From the NCBI GenBank assembly GCA_937905915.1, contig CALCVR010000112.1, positions 1 through 8,033 of the forward strand: 8,033 nucleotides of DNA, read 5' to 3'. Made by a program: the position numbers and the translations under genes. The notes under the pieces were generated by a model. It was given only the letters and a program-made list of their open reading frames with translations, was not told the DNA's origin and ran no database searches. The DNA comes from an uncultured Eubacteriaceae bacterium (GTDB lineage Bacteria > Bacillota > Clostridia > Oscillospirales > Acutalibacteraceae). How positions within the stretch are numbered: position 1 is the first letter of the stretch; the number at the start of each line of letters is the position of its first letter. Shown here piece by piece: positions 1-6,115 of this stretch.

Positions 1-1535
1 TATTCCTCCGTCTCAGCGTCTTCCGACATCACCTTGGGTTTCATGGTGGGGAAGAGCAAAACATCTCGAATAGAGGAGGAATCGGTCAGCAGCATGACCA
101 GACGGTCGATGCCCATACCCAGGCCGCCCGTGGGAGGCATGCCGTACTCCAACGCCATGAGGAAATCCTCATCCAGCATCTGGGCTTCGTCGTCGCCCTT
201 TTCACGCATGGCTGCCTGGCGAACCAAACGGGCCCGCTGATCGATGGGGTCGTTGAGCTCGGAATAGGCGTTGGCAAATTCACGGCGGGTGATAAACAAT
301 TCAAACCGTTCGGTCAGATGGGGAGCCGAAGGCTTGCGCTTGGTCAGGGGAGAGATTTCCACCGGGTAATCGATGATAAAGGTGGGCTGTACCAACTGCT
401 CCTCCACCTTTTCCTCAAAGGCCAGGTTGAGCAAATCGCCCCAGGTCATATCGTCTTTTACCTCTTCAATGCCCAGAGCTTTGACGGCTTCCAAAGCCTT
501 TTGGTCGTCGCCGCGGAAGGAGTCGAAGTCGATGCCGGTATACTGCTTGACAGCGTCCAGCATGCTCAGACGGCGGAAGGGAGGGGTCAAGTCAATTTCT
601 TCCCCCTGATAGACTACCTTGGTGGAACCGGTTGCTTCCACAGCGGCGGCAGCGATCATTTCTTCAGCGCGCTTCATCATGCCGTTGTAATCGGTAAAGG
701 CTTCGTACAGCTCCACCATAGTAAATTCCGGATTGTGGCGCACATCCATTCCTTCGTTGCGGAAATTGCGGCCCAGCTCATACACCCGTTCCATGCCGCC
801 CACGATAAGGCGCTTGAGATACAATTCCGGCGCGATGCGTAGGTACATGTCCAGATCCAAGGTGTTGTGATGGGTGATGAAAGGACGGGCGGTAGCGCCG
901 CCGGCGATGAGATTCAAAATAGGCGTTTCCACCTCGGTGAAGCAATTCTCATCCAGATAGCGGCGGATGGAGGTGATGATTTTGCTGCGCTTGAGGAAGG
1001 TATCCTTGACCTCAGGATTGACGATTAAGTCGATGTAGCGCTGGCGGTAACGGACGTCGGTATCCTTCAGGCCGTGGAACTTGTCCGGCAGGGGGAGAAG
1101 CGACTTGGAAAGCAGACGGATGCCCTTGGCATGGACCGAGATTTCACCCCGGCGGGTGCGGAAGATAAAGCCGGTTACTTCCACGATATCACCGATATCC
1201 CACTTTTTAAAGGCGGCGAAGGCTTCCTCACCGATGTCGTTCATGCGGACATAGACCTGGATTCGTCCGGTAGCGTCGTGGATATCAATAAAGTTTGCCT
1301 TGCCCATATCCCGCCATGTCATAATACGGCCGGCAATGGTGCAGTCGGTATTTTCCAGTTCCTCAAACCGCTCGACGATTTCAGCGGCGTGATGGGTCTG
1401 GGTGGCGGTGGTGATGGTAAAGGGATCGTTGCCCTCTTCTTGAAGGGCGGCTAATTTATCCCGTCGGATTTGTAAAAGTTCGTTTAAATTTTCCGTACTG
1501 TTCTCGGGCACGGGCGGTTGATTATTTTGGCTCAT
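1..1535 (-). CDS. lysS: Lysine--tRNA ligase (class II LysRS), 3' end at window edge
   Basis: This enzyme charges tRNA-Lys with lysine using ATP, in the cytoplasm. I translated 511 codons from ATG at 1535 with no stop. The N-terminal part holds an OB-fold anticodon-binding domain (about residues 60-155), with GRIMTWRDMGKANFIDIHD typical of LysRS. The class II catalytic core follows, with RYRQRYIDLIVNPEV, then AGGATARPFITHHNTLD, motif 2 FRNEGMDVRHNPEFTM near residues 258-273, and motif 3 GLGMGIDRLVMLL near 471-483. The ATG is preceded by CGGAGGT at 1547-1541, six to seven bases upstream. The reading frame reaches the edge after two Glu codons with the bases TA, so the stop may be the next base. 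At 511 residues the protein already matches the usual family length (about 490-510), so little or nothing is missing. It lies downstream of greA but behind a terminator, so it probably has its own promoter or is fed by read-through. Identification is secure. Confidence 0.97.
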   Translation of the reverse strand, partial: MSQNNQPPVPENSTENLNELLQIRRDKLAALQEEGNDPFTITTATQTHHAAEIVERFEELENTDCTIAGRIMTWRDMGKANFIDIHDATGRIQVYVRMNDIGEEAFAAFKKWDIGDIVEVTGFIFRTRRGEISVHAKGIRLLSKSLLPLPDKFHGLKDTDVRYRQRYIDLIVNPEVKDTFLKRSKIITSIRRYLDENCFTEVETPILNLIAGGATARPFITHHNTLDLDMYLRIAPELYLKRLIVGGMERVYELGRNFRNEGMDVRHNPEFTMVELYEAFTDYNGMMKRAEEMIAAAAVEATGSTKVVYQGEEIDLTPPFRRLSMLDAVKQYTGIDFDSFRGDDQKALEAVKALGIEEVKDDMTWGDLLNLAFEEKVEEQLVQPTFIIDYPVEISPLTKRKPSAPHLTERFELFITRREFANAYSELNDPIDQRARLVRQAAMREKGDDEAQMLDEDFLMALEYGMPPTGGLGMGIDRLVMLLTDSSSIRDVLLFPTMKPKVMSEDAETEE

Positions 1536-1553
1536 AATGGACCTCCGTTTATT

Positions 1554-1582
1554 TTTTTACATCTTGCCGCCGCCTTTGTCAG
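1554..1582 (-). promoter_or_regulatory. Candidate weak sigma-A promoter for lysS
   Basis: On the minus strand, CTGACA (1582-1577) and TAAAAA (1559-1554) are separated by exactly 17 bases. They match the consensus at 5/6 and 4/6 positions. The start would fall close to 1547, giving a very short leader that begins at the Shine-Dalgarno sequence. A promoter is expected here because greA's terminator lies just upstream. The A-rich -10 box could be chance in a T-rich stretch, so this is a weak call. A second -35-like TTGACG further upstream has no partner at the right distance. Confidence 0.3.
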
Positions 1583-1633
1583 ACCGACGGAATTTGATTT
1601 TCCATAGCGTCAAACTTGTAGGATCCGTGGAAG

Positions 1634-1671
1634 AATTAAAAACGGGGGAGGGCATTTGCCGCCTTCCCCCG
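1634..1671 (-). terminator. Intrinsic terminator of greA
   Basis: Read on the minus strand, an 11-position stem (1671-1661 with 1653-1643, one A/C mismatch, outer half all G-C) closes a 7-base loop GGCAAAT. TTTTT (1642-1638) follows directly. It starts 7 bases after the greA stop. This is a textbook rho-independent terminator and separates greA from lysS. Confidence 0.9.
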
Positions 1672-1677
1672 CCTTCA

Positions 1678-2151
1678 TTACTTGGATATCTCTAATACGT
1701 CGAAGGTGACGACGCCGTCGGGCACTTCGATTTCCACCGCTTCGCCCACGCGATGGCCCAAAAGGCCTTTTCCTACCGGGCATTCATCGGAAATACGGCC
1801 CTTGGAAGGATCGGCTTCGGTGGACCCCACGATTTGGTACTCCACCTCCTCCTCAAACTCCCGGTCAAAGAGCCTGACTTTAGAACCTACATGGATCATC
1901 TCGGTGCTTAGCTCATCCTCATCCAGCACCTTGACGTTGCGCAGCATGGCTTCCAATTCAGCGATGCGGGCTTCTACGATAGCCTGATCATTTTTGGCTT
2001 CATCGTATTCGCTGTTTTCCGAAAGGTCGCCGAAGGAACGGGCAACTTCGATTTTATCGGCAATTTCTTTTCGTTTGACTGTTTTGAGCTCTTCCAGCTC
2101 AGCCTCCAATTTTCTAAGACCTTCGTCGGTCAGGAGAACCTGCTTGGCCAT
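1678..2151 (-). CDS. greA: Transcription elongation factor GreA
   Basis: GreA enters the secondary channel of RNA polymerase and stimulates cleavage of backtracked RNA, rescuing stalled complexes. The 157-residue product has the normal family length. Residues 1-75 form the antiparallel coiled coil. Its tip carries GDLSENSEY (41-49), whose acidic residues Asp42 and Glu45 correspond to the Mg-coordinating pair of the family. The C-terminal FKBP-like domain (about 80-157) shows the typical VGSTEADPSKGRISDECPVG and a final VPDGVVTFDVLEI. The start ATG at 2151 has GGAGG at 2163-2159 with a 7-base spacer. A perfect sigma-A promoter lies about 165 bases upstream, and a strong terminator follows, so greA can be transcribed alone. 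A consistent GreA-lysS order occurs in many Firmicutes. Nothing is missing from the protein. Confidence 0.98.
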   Translation of the reverse strand: MAKQVLLTDEGLRKLEAELEELKTVKRKEIADKIEVARSFGDLSENSEYDEAKNDQAIVEARIAELEAMLRNVKVLDEDELSTEMIHVGSKVRLFDREFEEEVEYQIVGSTEADPSKGRISDECPVGKGLLGHRVGEAVEIEVPDGVVTFDVLEISK

Positions 2152-2210
2152 TCCAGTACCTCCAGTAATTGTTAAGAATCAAATCAAAAACGGTTTCATC
2201 CAATAAGACG

Positions 2211-2234
2211 CCTCCATCCGTTCATGGATGGAGG
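2211..2234 (-). promoter_or_regulatory. Stem-loop in greA leader, hiding a GGAGG
   Basis: CCTCCATCC (2234-2226 on the minus strand) and GGATGGAGG (2219-2211) form a perfect 9-bp stem around the 6-base loop ATGAAC. It sits 60 bases upstream of the greA ATG. The 3' arm contains a Shine-Dalgarno-like GGAGG. A run of five T appears only about 20 bases later, so it is not a classical terminator. The structure is directly visible; its role is unknown. Confidence 0.6.
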
Positions 2235-2274
2235 TTTCCCACGGATCTGACCGCAATTGCTTTCTGCATATCCC

Positions 2275-2307
2275 AAAAGATAGAGCCACTAGGCCGTTTT
2301 TATCTAT
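2275..2307 (-). other. Possible bulged hairpin with U run at the start of the greA leader
   Basis: On the minus strand, ATAGA (2307-2303) can pair with TCTAT (2284-2280). GCC (2294-2292) pairs with GGC (2287-2285) around a four-base loop, leaving an 8-base bulge on the 5' side. C and TTTT (2278-2275) follow. It would lie about 10-40 nt into the transcript from the promoter at 2352-2324. It could act as a weak terminator or attenuator, or be the only stop signal for the upstream gene. The stem is short and bulged, so it may be incidental. Confidence 0.3.
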
Positions 2308-2323
2308 GACGGGTATTAGATTT

Positions 2324-2352
2324 ATTATAGTCAAGAGCTTACACTCTGTCAA
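2324..2352 (-). promoter_or_regulatory. Perfect consensus sigma-A promoter of greA
   Basis: On the minus strand, TTGACA (2352-2347) and TATAAT (2329-2324) are both exact consensus boxes with the ideal 17-base spacer. The expected start is an A near 2317-2316, which gives a leader of about 165 nt before the greA ATG. The -35 box overlaps the last codons of the upstream gene: its TGA stop (2351-2349) is part of TTGACA. A chance 12/12 match with ideal spacing directly before a housekeeping gene is very unlikely. Confidence 0.93.
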
Positions 2353-3212
2353 TGTTTCCGCTTCAATTCACCTGTTTCTCCACCCTCAAAGAAGTCGTAG
2401 GCCCGGCGAATCGACGAGGATACAGATAAAAAATCCAACCATTGTCCGCCGCCGAGGCAGGAAGATACCTCTACTGGATCTCGGAGCCGCCCAGCGGCAT
2501 ATAAAGCAGCGGCAAATTGGGTGGCGTCGATTCCACTGGGACAAAGCCGTCCGGCCTCCCCTCCCACAGCAGCGGTATAGCTTGTAAGACATAGGCTGTG
2601 CTGCCCTTTTAGCGGACGGGTGGAAAATATCACCGATTCTCTAGAGATAGGGGCCTGCATGCCCCAGGGATTGAGGACAACCGGACATTGTGATACACAT
2701 CTAGGATCATCGGAAACCAGCAGGGGAGCGCCATACCGCTTGATGGATTGACGGGCAGCTTCTTCCAGCAATTCCACCTGAGGGGTGTATACCTTGACGG
2801 TAGAGGCGTAACGCAAAAGGGACAAGGCCACATTGCCGTATTGGCCAGTGGGATCCATCAGGCAGATTTGTAGTTTGGAGGGGGAGAGATCGGACTCCTG
2901 AAGGGAACGGTGACAAGCCCTACAGCAGAGAAGACGCTGAAAAGGGGAAAGGTCCACCGATCGATAGGATAAGCTGTCGGGAGGGCTGAAACCATTTGGA
3001 AGAAGAAGTCCGGCAGGGGCCCAAGCGGCCAAACGAAGGATGGTATCCCAGTCCAGAGGATGGCGTTTGTCAAACTGGGCATTAATTTCAAGATAAGAAA
3101 TGTTTCCCTCCTGAACCATATGGGAGGCAGGTAAATCCGGGCGGGAAAAAAGACGCAGTTGTCCCAGAATACCTTTTGCTCTGCGTTCTCGGACGGTCAA
3201 TGCAGCAAACAA
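2349..3212 (-). CDS. Uncharacterised 287-residue protein, possible Rossmann-like segment
   Basis: I do not recognise a named family. The reading frame is open for 287 codons between two terminator-bounded units. It starts at TTG (3212-3210), preceded by GAGGTGAT (3223-3216), a near-complete anti-16S match at good spacing. An in-frame TGA at 3224-3222 rules out any earlier start. No signal peptide or membrane segment is evident, so the protein is probably cytoplasmic. Residues 113-143 read as strand, then DPTGQYGN loop, helix, then strand VKVYT, followed by a helix, GAPLLVSDD and PVVLNPWG. That pattern resembles a nucleotide-binding alpha/beta (Rossmann-like) unit, but the loop is not a canonical GxGxxG. 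Cysteines cluster at C96, C97 and C100 (a CxxC) and at C172 and C176, which could bind a metal or form a redox pair. The C-terminal part has a Gly-rich GGGQWLD and ends in a charged tail. It lies between the ftsEX operon terminator and the greA promoter, so it appears to be its own unit. Confidence is good that it is a gene and low on any role. Confidence 0.78.
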   Translation of the reverse strand: MFAALTVRERRAKGILGQLRLFSRPDLPASHMVQEGNISYLEINAQFDKRHPLDWDTILRLAAWAPAGLLLPNGFSPPDSLSYRSVDLSPFQRLLCCRACHRSLQESDLSPSKLQICLMDPTGQYGNVALSLLRYASTVKVYTPQVELLEEAARQSIKRYGAPLLVSDDPRCVSQCPVVLNPWGMQAPISRESVIFSTRPLKGQHSLCLTSYTAAVGGEAGRLCPSGIDATQFAAALYAAGRLRDPVEVSSCLGGGQWLDFLSVSSSIRRAYDFFEGGETGELKRKH

Positions 3213-3248
3213 ACAATCACCTCATTCCCCTTTGACCATTGATTGTTT
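3211..3248 (-). repeat. Inverted repeat spanning the TTG start and ribosome binding site
   Basis: AAACAATC (3248-3241 on the minus strand) and GATTGTTT (3218-3211) are perfect 8-base complements with a 22-base spacer. The 3' arm covers the end of the Shine-Dalgarno sequence and two bases of the TTG start codon of the 287-residue gene. In RNA the hairpin would hinder initiation; in DNA it could be an operator. Both roles are inference, and an AT-rich 8-mer pair could arise by chance. Confidence 0.4.
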
Positions 3249-3292
3249 ATATGCACAAAACGGCAGCATTATGAGAAACGCCATTAGAAGTT

Positions 3293-3330
3293 AAAAAACC
3301 AGCGCCCAAGGAAAACTTGGACGCTGGTTT
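3293..3330 (-). terminator. Intrinsic terminator of the ftsEX-M23-S41 operon
   Basis: Read on the minus strand, a 14-bp stem (3329-3316 with 3310-3297, one G-U pair) closes the 5-base loop TTTTC. It is followed by further T residues (3296-3293). It begins about 30 bases after the S41 protease stop and ends the operon. The long uninterrupted stem makes this a very strong call. Confidence 0.93.
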
Positions 3331-3360
3331 CGTTTGTTATAACGGAATTCTTATCATGTG

Positions 3361-4599
3361 TTATTCAGCTGGTTGTTCTTCCCCAGAGGAAACCTGCTCC
3401 TCAGACGAAGAAGATAAACTTTCATTTAAAAGGGAAAGGGCCTTCTGAAGCTGAGGATCCTCTTCTTTGGGCAGCAAATAAAAATTGTTTTTCTGCTCGT
3501 CGGTCAAAGTCACCTCAAAGTCGGGGATCAACCCTTTTCCATCGAAGTTCTCCGACTTAGGAGGATCAAAATTAGCCACTGTGAAGTTGATGCCGGAACC
3601 GTCGCTAAGTTGTTCAAAATTTTGCATACAGCCCTTGCCATAAGTCAGAGTTCCCACCAATTGTGCTTTCCCGTAATCCCGCAAAGCGCAGGCAAAGAGT
3701 TCGGCAGCTGAAGCGGTCTGCTCGTTGACCAGCACCATCATCGGAAGATCAACTTCATCCGGATCAGAGGAATATAAAACCTCCCGGGAACTATTTTTTG
3801 CCGTCTTATAGACGATAGGGCCTTCCGGAAGCAAATAGTCCAGGGACTTGGCCACAGAATCCAGTGTGCCGCCTAAATTGTTGCGCATATCGAACACCAC
3901 TGCCGATACGCCTTGGCTTTGAAGATCCTCCATGGCCATGATAAACTGTTCGTCGGTAGATTCATTAAATTCGTCTACATCGACATAGCCGATACCGTCC
4001 ATCACCGTGTAGGACACCGATACATTGGTATAATTCTCTCGTAAGATAGAGAAAGGAATGGTTTCCTCTCCTCTGGTGACCGTAAAGTTGGCGGTGGTAC
4101 CCACCGCGCCCACCAGAAGATCCCGGACTTCATAGAGGGACATATCAGCAACCGACTGTCCTTCCGCCTCCGTGATGATATCGCCTTCTTGCACTCCCGC
4201 TCTTTCAGCTGGTGTACCAGACATGACGTCAAAGATAACCACAGAACCGTCGCCTGTCTGTGTGACTTGGATGCCTAAACCGACCTCACTGCCGGCTAAA
4301 GAATTAAGTTTGTCCTTGGTTTGCTCCACGCTGTAATAGCTGGCATAACGGTCGCCAATACCGGCCATATATCCTGCGGCAATGTGATCTTGAAGATTCG
4401 CTTCATCGATAGCGCCCATATATTGGCTGCGGATTTTAGAATCGATCTCGCTGAGTTTTAAGGAGATGGCCGCCTGATTGCCCACATCCAGTTTGCCGTT
4501 GAATTGCTTCACCGAAACAGCCATCGTCACCGAGATGCTGATGGCTGCGGTTAGAAGCACTAAAGCGATGGTGAGACCCAAGGGAATTCGTTTACTCAT
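3361..4599 (-). CDS. S41 C-terminal processing peptidase (CtpA/CtpB-like), membrane-anchored
   Basis: This is a serine protease that cleaves extracytoplasmic proteins near exposed C-termini. The 412-residue product starts with a short basic stretch and one hydrophobic segment (about 7-30), a signal peptide or anchor that puts the enzyme outside the membrane. A helical region (45-100) precedes a PDZ domain (about 103-185) with GLGI (107-110) and AGVQEGDIITEAEG. The catalytic core follows: FDMRNNLGGTLDSVA (236-250), then NEQTASAAELFA with the nucleophile Ser297, and TYGKGCMQ with Lys322 and Gln326. The Ser/+25 Lys/+4 Gln spacing is the same as in B. subtilis CtpB, so the enzyme should be active. 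The C-terminus ends in an unusual Ser/Glu-rich tail (about 394-412). The gene lies 19 bases after the M23 hydrolase stop with its own GAGG site and is the last gene of the operon. A ctp gene next to ftsEX also occurs in B. subtilis, where CtpB takes part in sporulation signalling. Its substrate here is unknown; the neighbouring hydrolase is a reasonable guess. Confidence 0.94.
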   Translation of the reverse strand: MSKRIPLGLTIALVLLTAAISISVTMAVSVKQFNGKLDVGNQAAISLKLSEIDSKIRSQYMGAIDEANLQDHIAAGYMAGIGDRYASYYSVEQTKDKLNSLAGSEVGLGIQVTQTGDGSVVIFDVMSGTPAERAGVQEGDIITEAEGQSVADMSLYEVRDLLVGAVGTTANFTVTRGEETIPFSILRENYTNVSVSYTVMDGIGYVDVDEFNESTDEQFIMAMEDLQSQGVSAVVFDMRNNLGGTLDSVAKSLDYLLPEGPIVYKTAKNSSREVLYSSDPDEVDLPMMVLVNEQTASAAELFACALRDYGKAQLVGTLTYGKGCMQNFEQLSDGSGINFTVANFDPPKSENFDGKGLIPDFEVTLTDEQKNNFYLLPKEEDPQLQKALSLLNESLSSSSEEQVSSGEEQPAE

Positions 4600-4618
4600 G
4601 AATGGACCTCACTTTTTC

Positions 4619-6115
4619 TTATGTAGGAAGATACAAAAGAGGGTTGACACGGCTGGCGGAATTATTGGCACCCTTGCGGACTTCAAAATGAAGGTGAGGA
4701 CCGGTGGAATAACCGGTAGAGCCGACATAACCGATGACTTGTCCCTGGCTGACGGTTTGCCCCACCGAGACAGCCAACGAGTTACAATGGCCATAGAGGG
4801 TGTAGTACCGGTTGCCGTCGCTCATAACGCCGTGGTCGATGATGACATGATTGCCGTAACCGGTATTGCCGTGTGCCGCCTTGACGACGGTACCGCTTGC
4901 AGCGGCGACAATTTCACTGCGATAAATGCCGGCGCCGGAAATATCGATAGCGCCGTGGCCCTTTAATTCGCCGGTGAAAGGATCGTTGCGGTTGCCAAAA
5001 TAAGAAGTGATGTATTTAAGTCCTGCATAACCAGGGGTGGGCCAGATAAACCCGATGTTGGAAGCGGGAGGATTGGTGGGAGTTTGAGATCCATTGCCGG
5101 AGCCGCTACCGGAGGGATCATTATCTGAGCCGCTGTTGTTATTTCCGCCGCCAGTTGAACTACCGCCGCCAGATTCATTACCAGATGGGGTTTCCACAAC
5201 AGGCGGATTTTCCAGATCTTTCAGATCTTCCTCCGCTTCCTCTTTGCTGGCGGATAGGGTGGCGATGTTGGTAAGAGCAGCCGACTCGTCGCCTTCCAAC
5301 TGGGCCAGCAGCAAGCGGTTTTCCTCGGCCCGTGCCGAGAGTTCGTCCTGTTCGGCATTGTACTGATCCATCAAAACGGCCGATTCATCCCGCTTTGCCT
5401 GGACGTCAGAACGAGCCTGTTCCTGTTCGGCGCGTTTGTCTTCCGATTGTTTCTTTTTATCGTTGATCTCCCGGACAGTCTGTTCAATCTCATCTTTGGT
5501 GGACTGGATCTCATCCGCCTGACGACGGATGTCGTCGATGAGTTGCTGATCGTGTTCGGAGATGCTCTTGACCACCTGGGACCGATAAAGGAAATCGGCG
5601 TAGTCGGTAGCGTTGAGCAGCTGGGTCAAAAGGGAGGCGTTACCGGTCATATACATAGCGCGTACACGCTGGCCGAATACCTCATAGGATTCCTCAATAT
5701 CCTTTTCTTTTTGGCTGAGTTCATCCTCTAGTTGCTGTTTACGCTGTTCATTTTGATCAATCTCCTGGGTGAACGCTTGGATCTCGGCGTTCAACGTAGA
5801 GATTTTGTCGTCTAAGGAAGCAATTTCAGCATCCTGCTGGTCCATCTGGGCCGCAAGATTGTCGATACGGGCCATGGAATCGTTGACAAGGCCCTGTAAA
5901 ACTTCCTGATAGGCTTTGGTTTCACCCTGCTGATCTTTGATTTCCTGGAGTTTTTGTTCCTTCTCTTTGATTTGGCTGTCCAGACTTTGAATCTGCTGTG
6001 TAAGACTGGACTTTGTCTGGACACTAAACCCGGCCATCGGCACGGTAGTAGTCAGTACCGTTATGGCCGTCAGCAATCCTAAAATGCGAAGTACCTTCTT
6101 CTTTTTAGATGACAT
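4619..6115 (-). CDS. Secreted coiled-coil M23 (LytM) peptidoglycan endopeptidase, probable FtsEX client
   Basis: This is a zinc metallopeptidase that cuts peptide cross-links in peptidoglycan outside the membrane. From the chosen ATG at 6115 it has 498 residues. Residues 2-32 are a Lys-rich start and hydrophobic stretch (signal peptide). A long Gln/Glu/Lys-rich coiled coil spans about 37-304, interrupted by MTGNASLLTQLLNATDYADF (156-175). That turn motif is typical of PcsB/CwlO/EnvC-type partners of FtsX. A Gly/Ser/Asn/Pro linker (about 305-352) leads to the M23 domain (357-498). The zinc and catalytic residues are all present: HGAID (His387, Asp391), YGH (His443) and HLHFEVR (His474, His476). 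Unlike E. coli EnvC, which has lost them, this protein should be an active enzyme. AAGGGGG (6129-6123) lies 7 bases before ATG 6115; ATG 6118 and 6133 in the same frame are alternatives. The start lies inside the end of ftsX (11-14 base overlap), which implies translational coupling. The FtsEX link is inferred from gene order and the coiled-coil type. Confidence 0.95.
   Translation of the reverse strand: MSSKKKKVLRILGLLTAITVLTTTVPMAGFSVQTKSSLTQQIQSLDSQIKEKEQKLQEIKDQQGETKAYQEVLQGLVNDSMARIDNLAAQMDQQDAEIASLDDKISTLNAEIQAFTQEIDQNEQRKQQLEDELSQKEKDIEESYEVFGQRVRAMYMTGNASLLTQLLNATDYADFLYRSQVVKSISEHDQQLIDDIRRQADEIQSTKDEIEQTVREINDKKKQSEDKRAEQEQARSDVQAKRDESAVLMDQYNAEQDELSARAEENRLLLAQLEGDESAALTNIATLSASKEEAEEDLKDLENPPVVETPSGNESGGGSSTGGGNNNSGSDNDPSGSGSGNGSQTPTNPPASNIGFIWPTPGYAGLKYITSYFGNRNDPFTGELKGHGAIDISGAGIYRSEIVAAASGTVVKAAHGNTGYGNHVIIDHGVMSDGNRYYTLYGHCNSLAVSVGQTVSQGQVIGYVGSTGYSTGPHLHFEVRKGANNSASRVNPLLYLPT

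Noticed and set aside
318..842. Plus-strand open frame of 174 codons
   Set aside because: It lies fully antisense to lysS, whose motifs 2 and surrounding catalytic core are on the other strand. It has no recognisable domain or ribosome binding site and is a shadow frame.
1074..1454. Plus-strand open frame of 126 codons
   Set aside because: It is antisense to the OB-fold part of lysS, and its composition is a mirror of that coding frame.
1536..1633. T-box or other riboswitch before lysS
   Set aside because: The gap after the greA terminator is only about 100 bases, with no T-box sequence or antiterminator fold visible.
2152..2317. Known riboswitch class in the greA leader
   Set aside because: I compared by eye with TPP, preQ1, ZTP and T-box core motifs and saw no match. 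It is kept only as an unassigned structured leader.
3246..3274. TATAAA (3251-3246) as a -10 box for the unidentified gene
   Set aside because: No -35-like hexamer occurs 16-18 bases upstream and there is no proper extended -10 TGn, so it is not listed as a promoter.
4478..4966. Plus-strand open frame of 162 codons
   Set aside because: It is antisense to the catalytic part of the M23 hydrolase and the start of the S41 gene, both certain.
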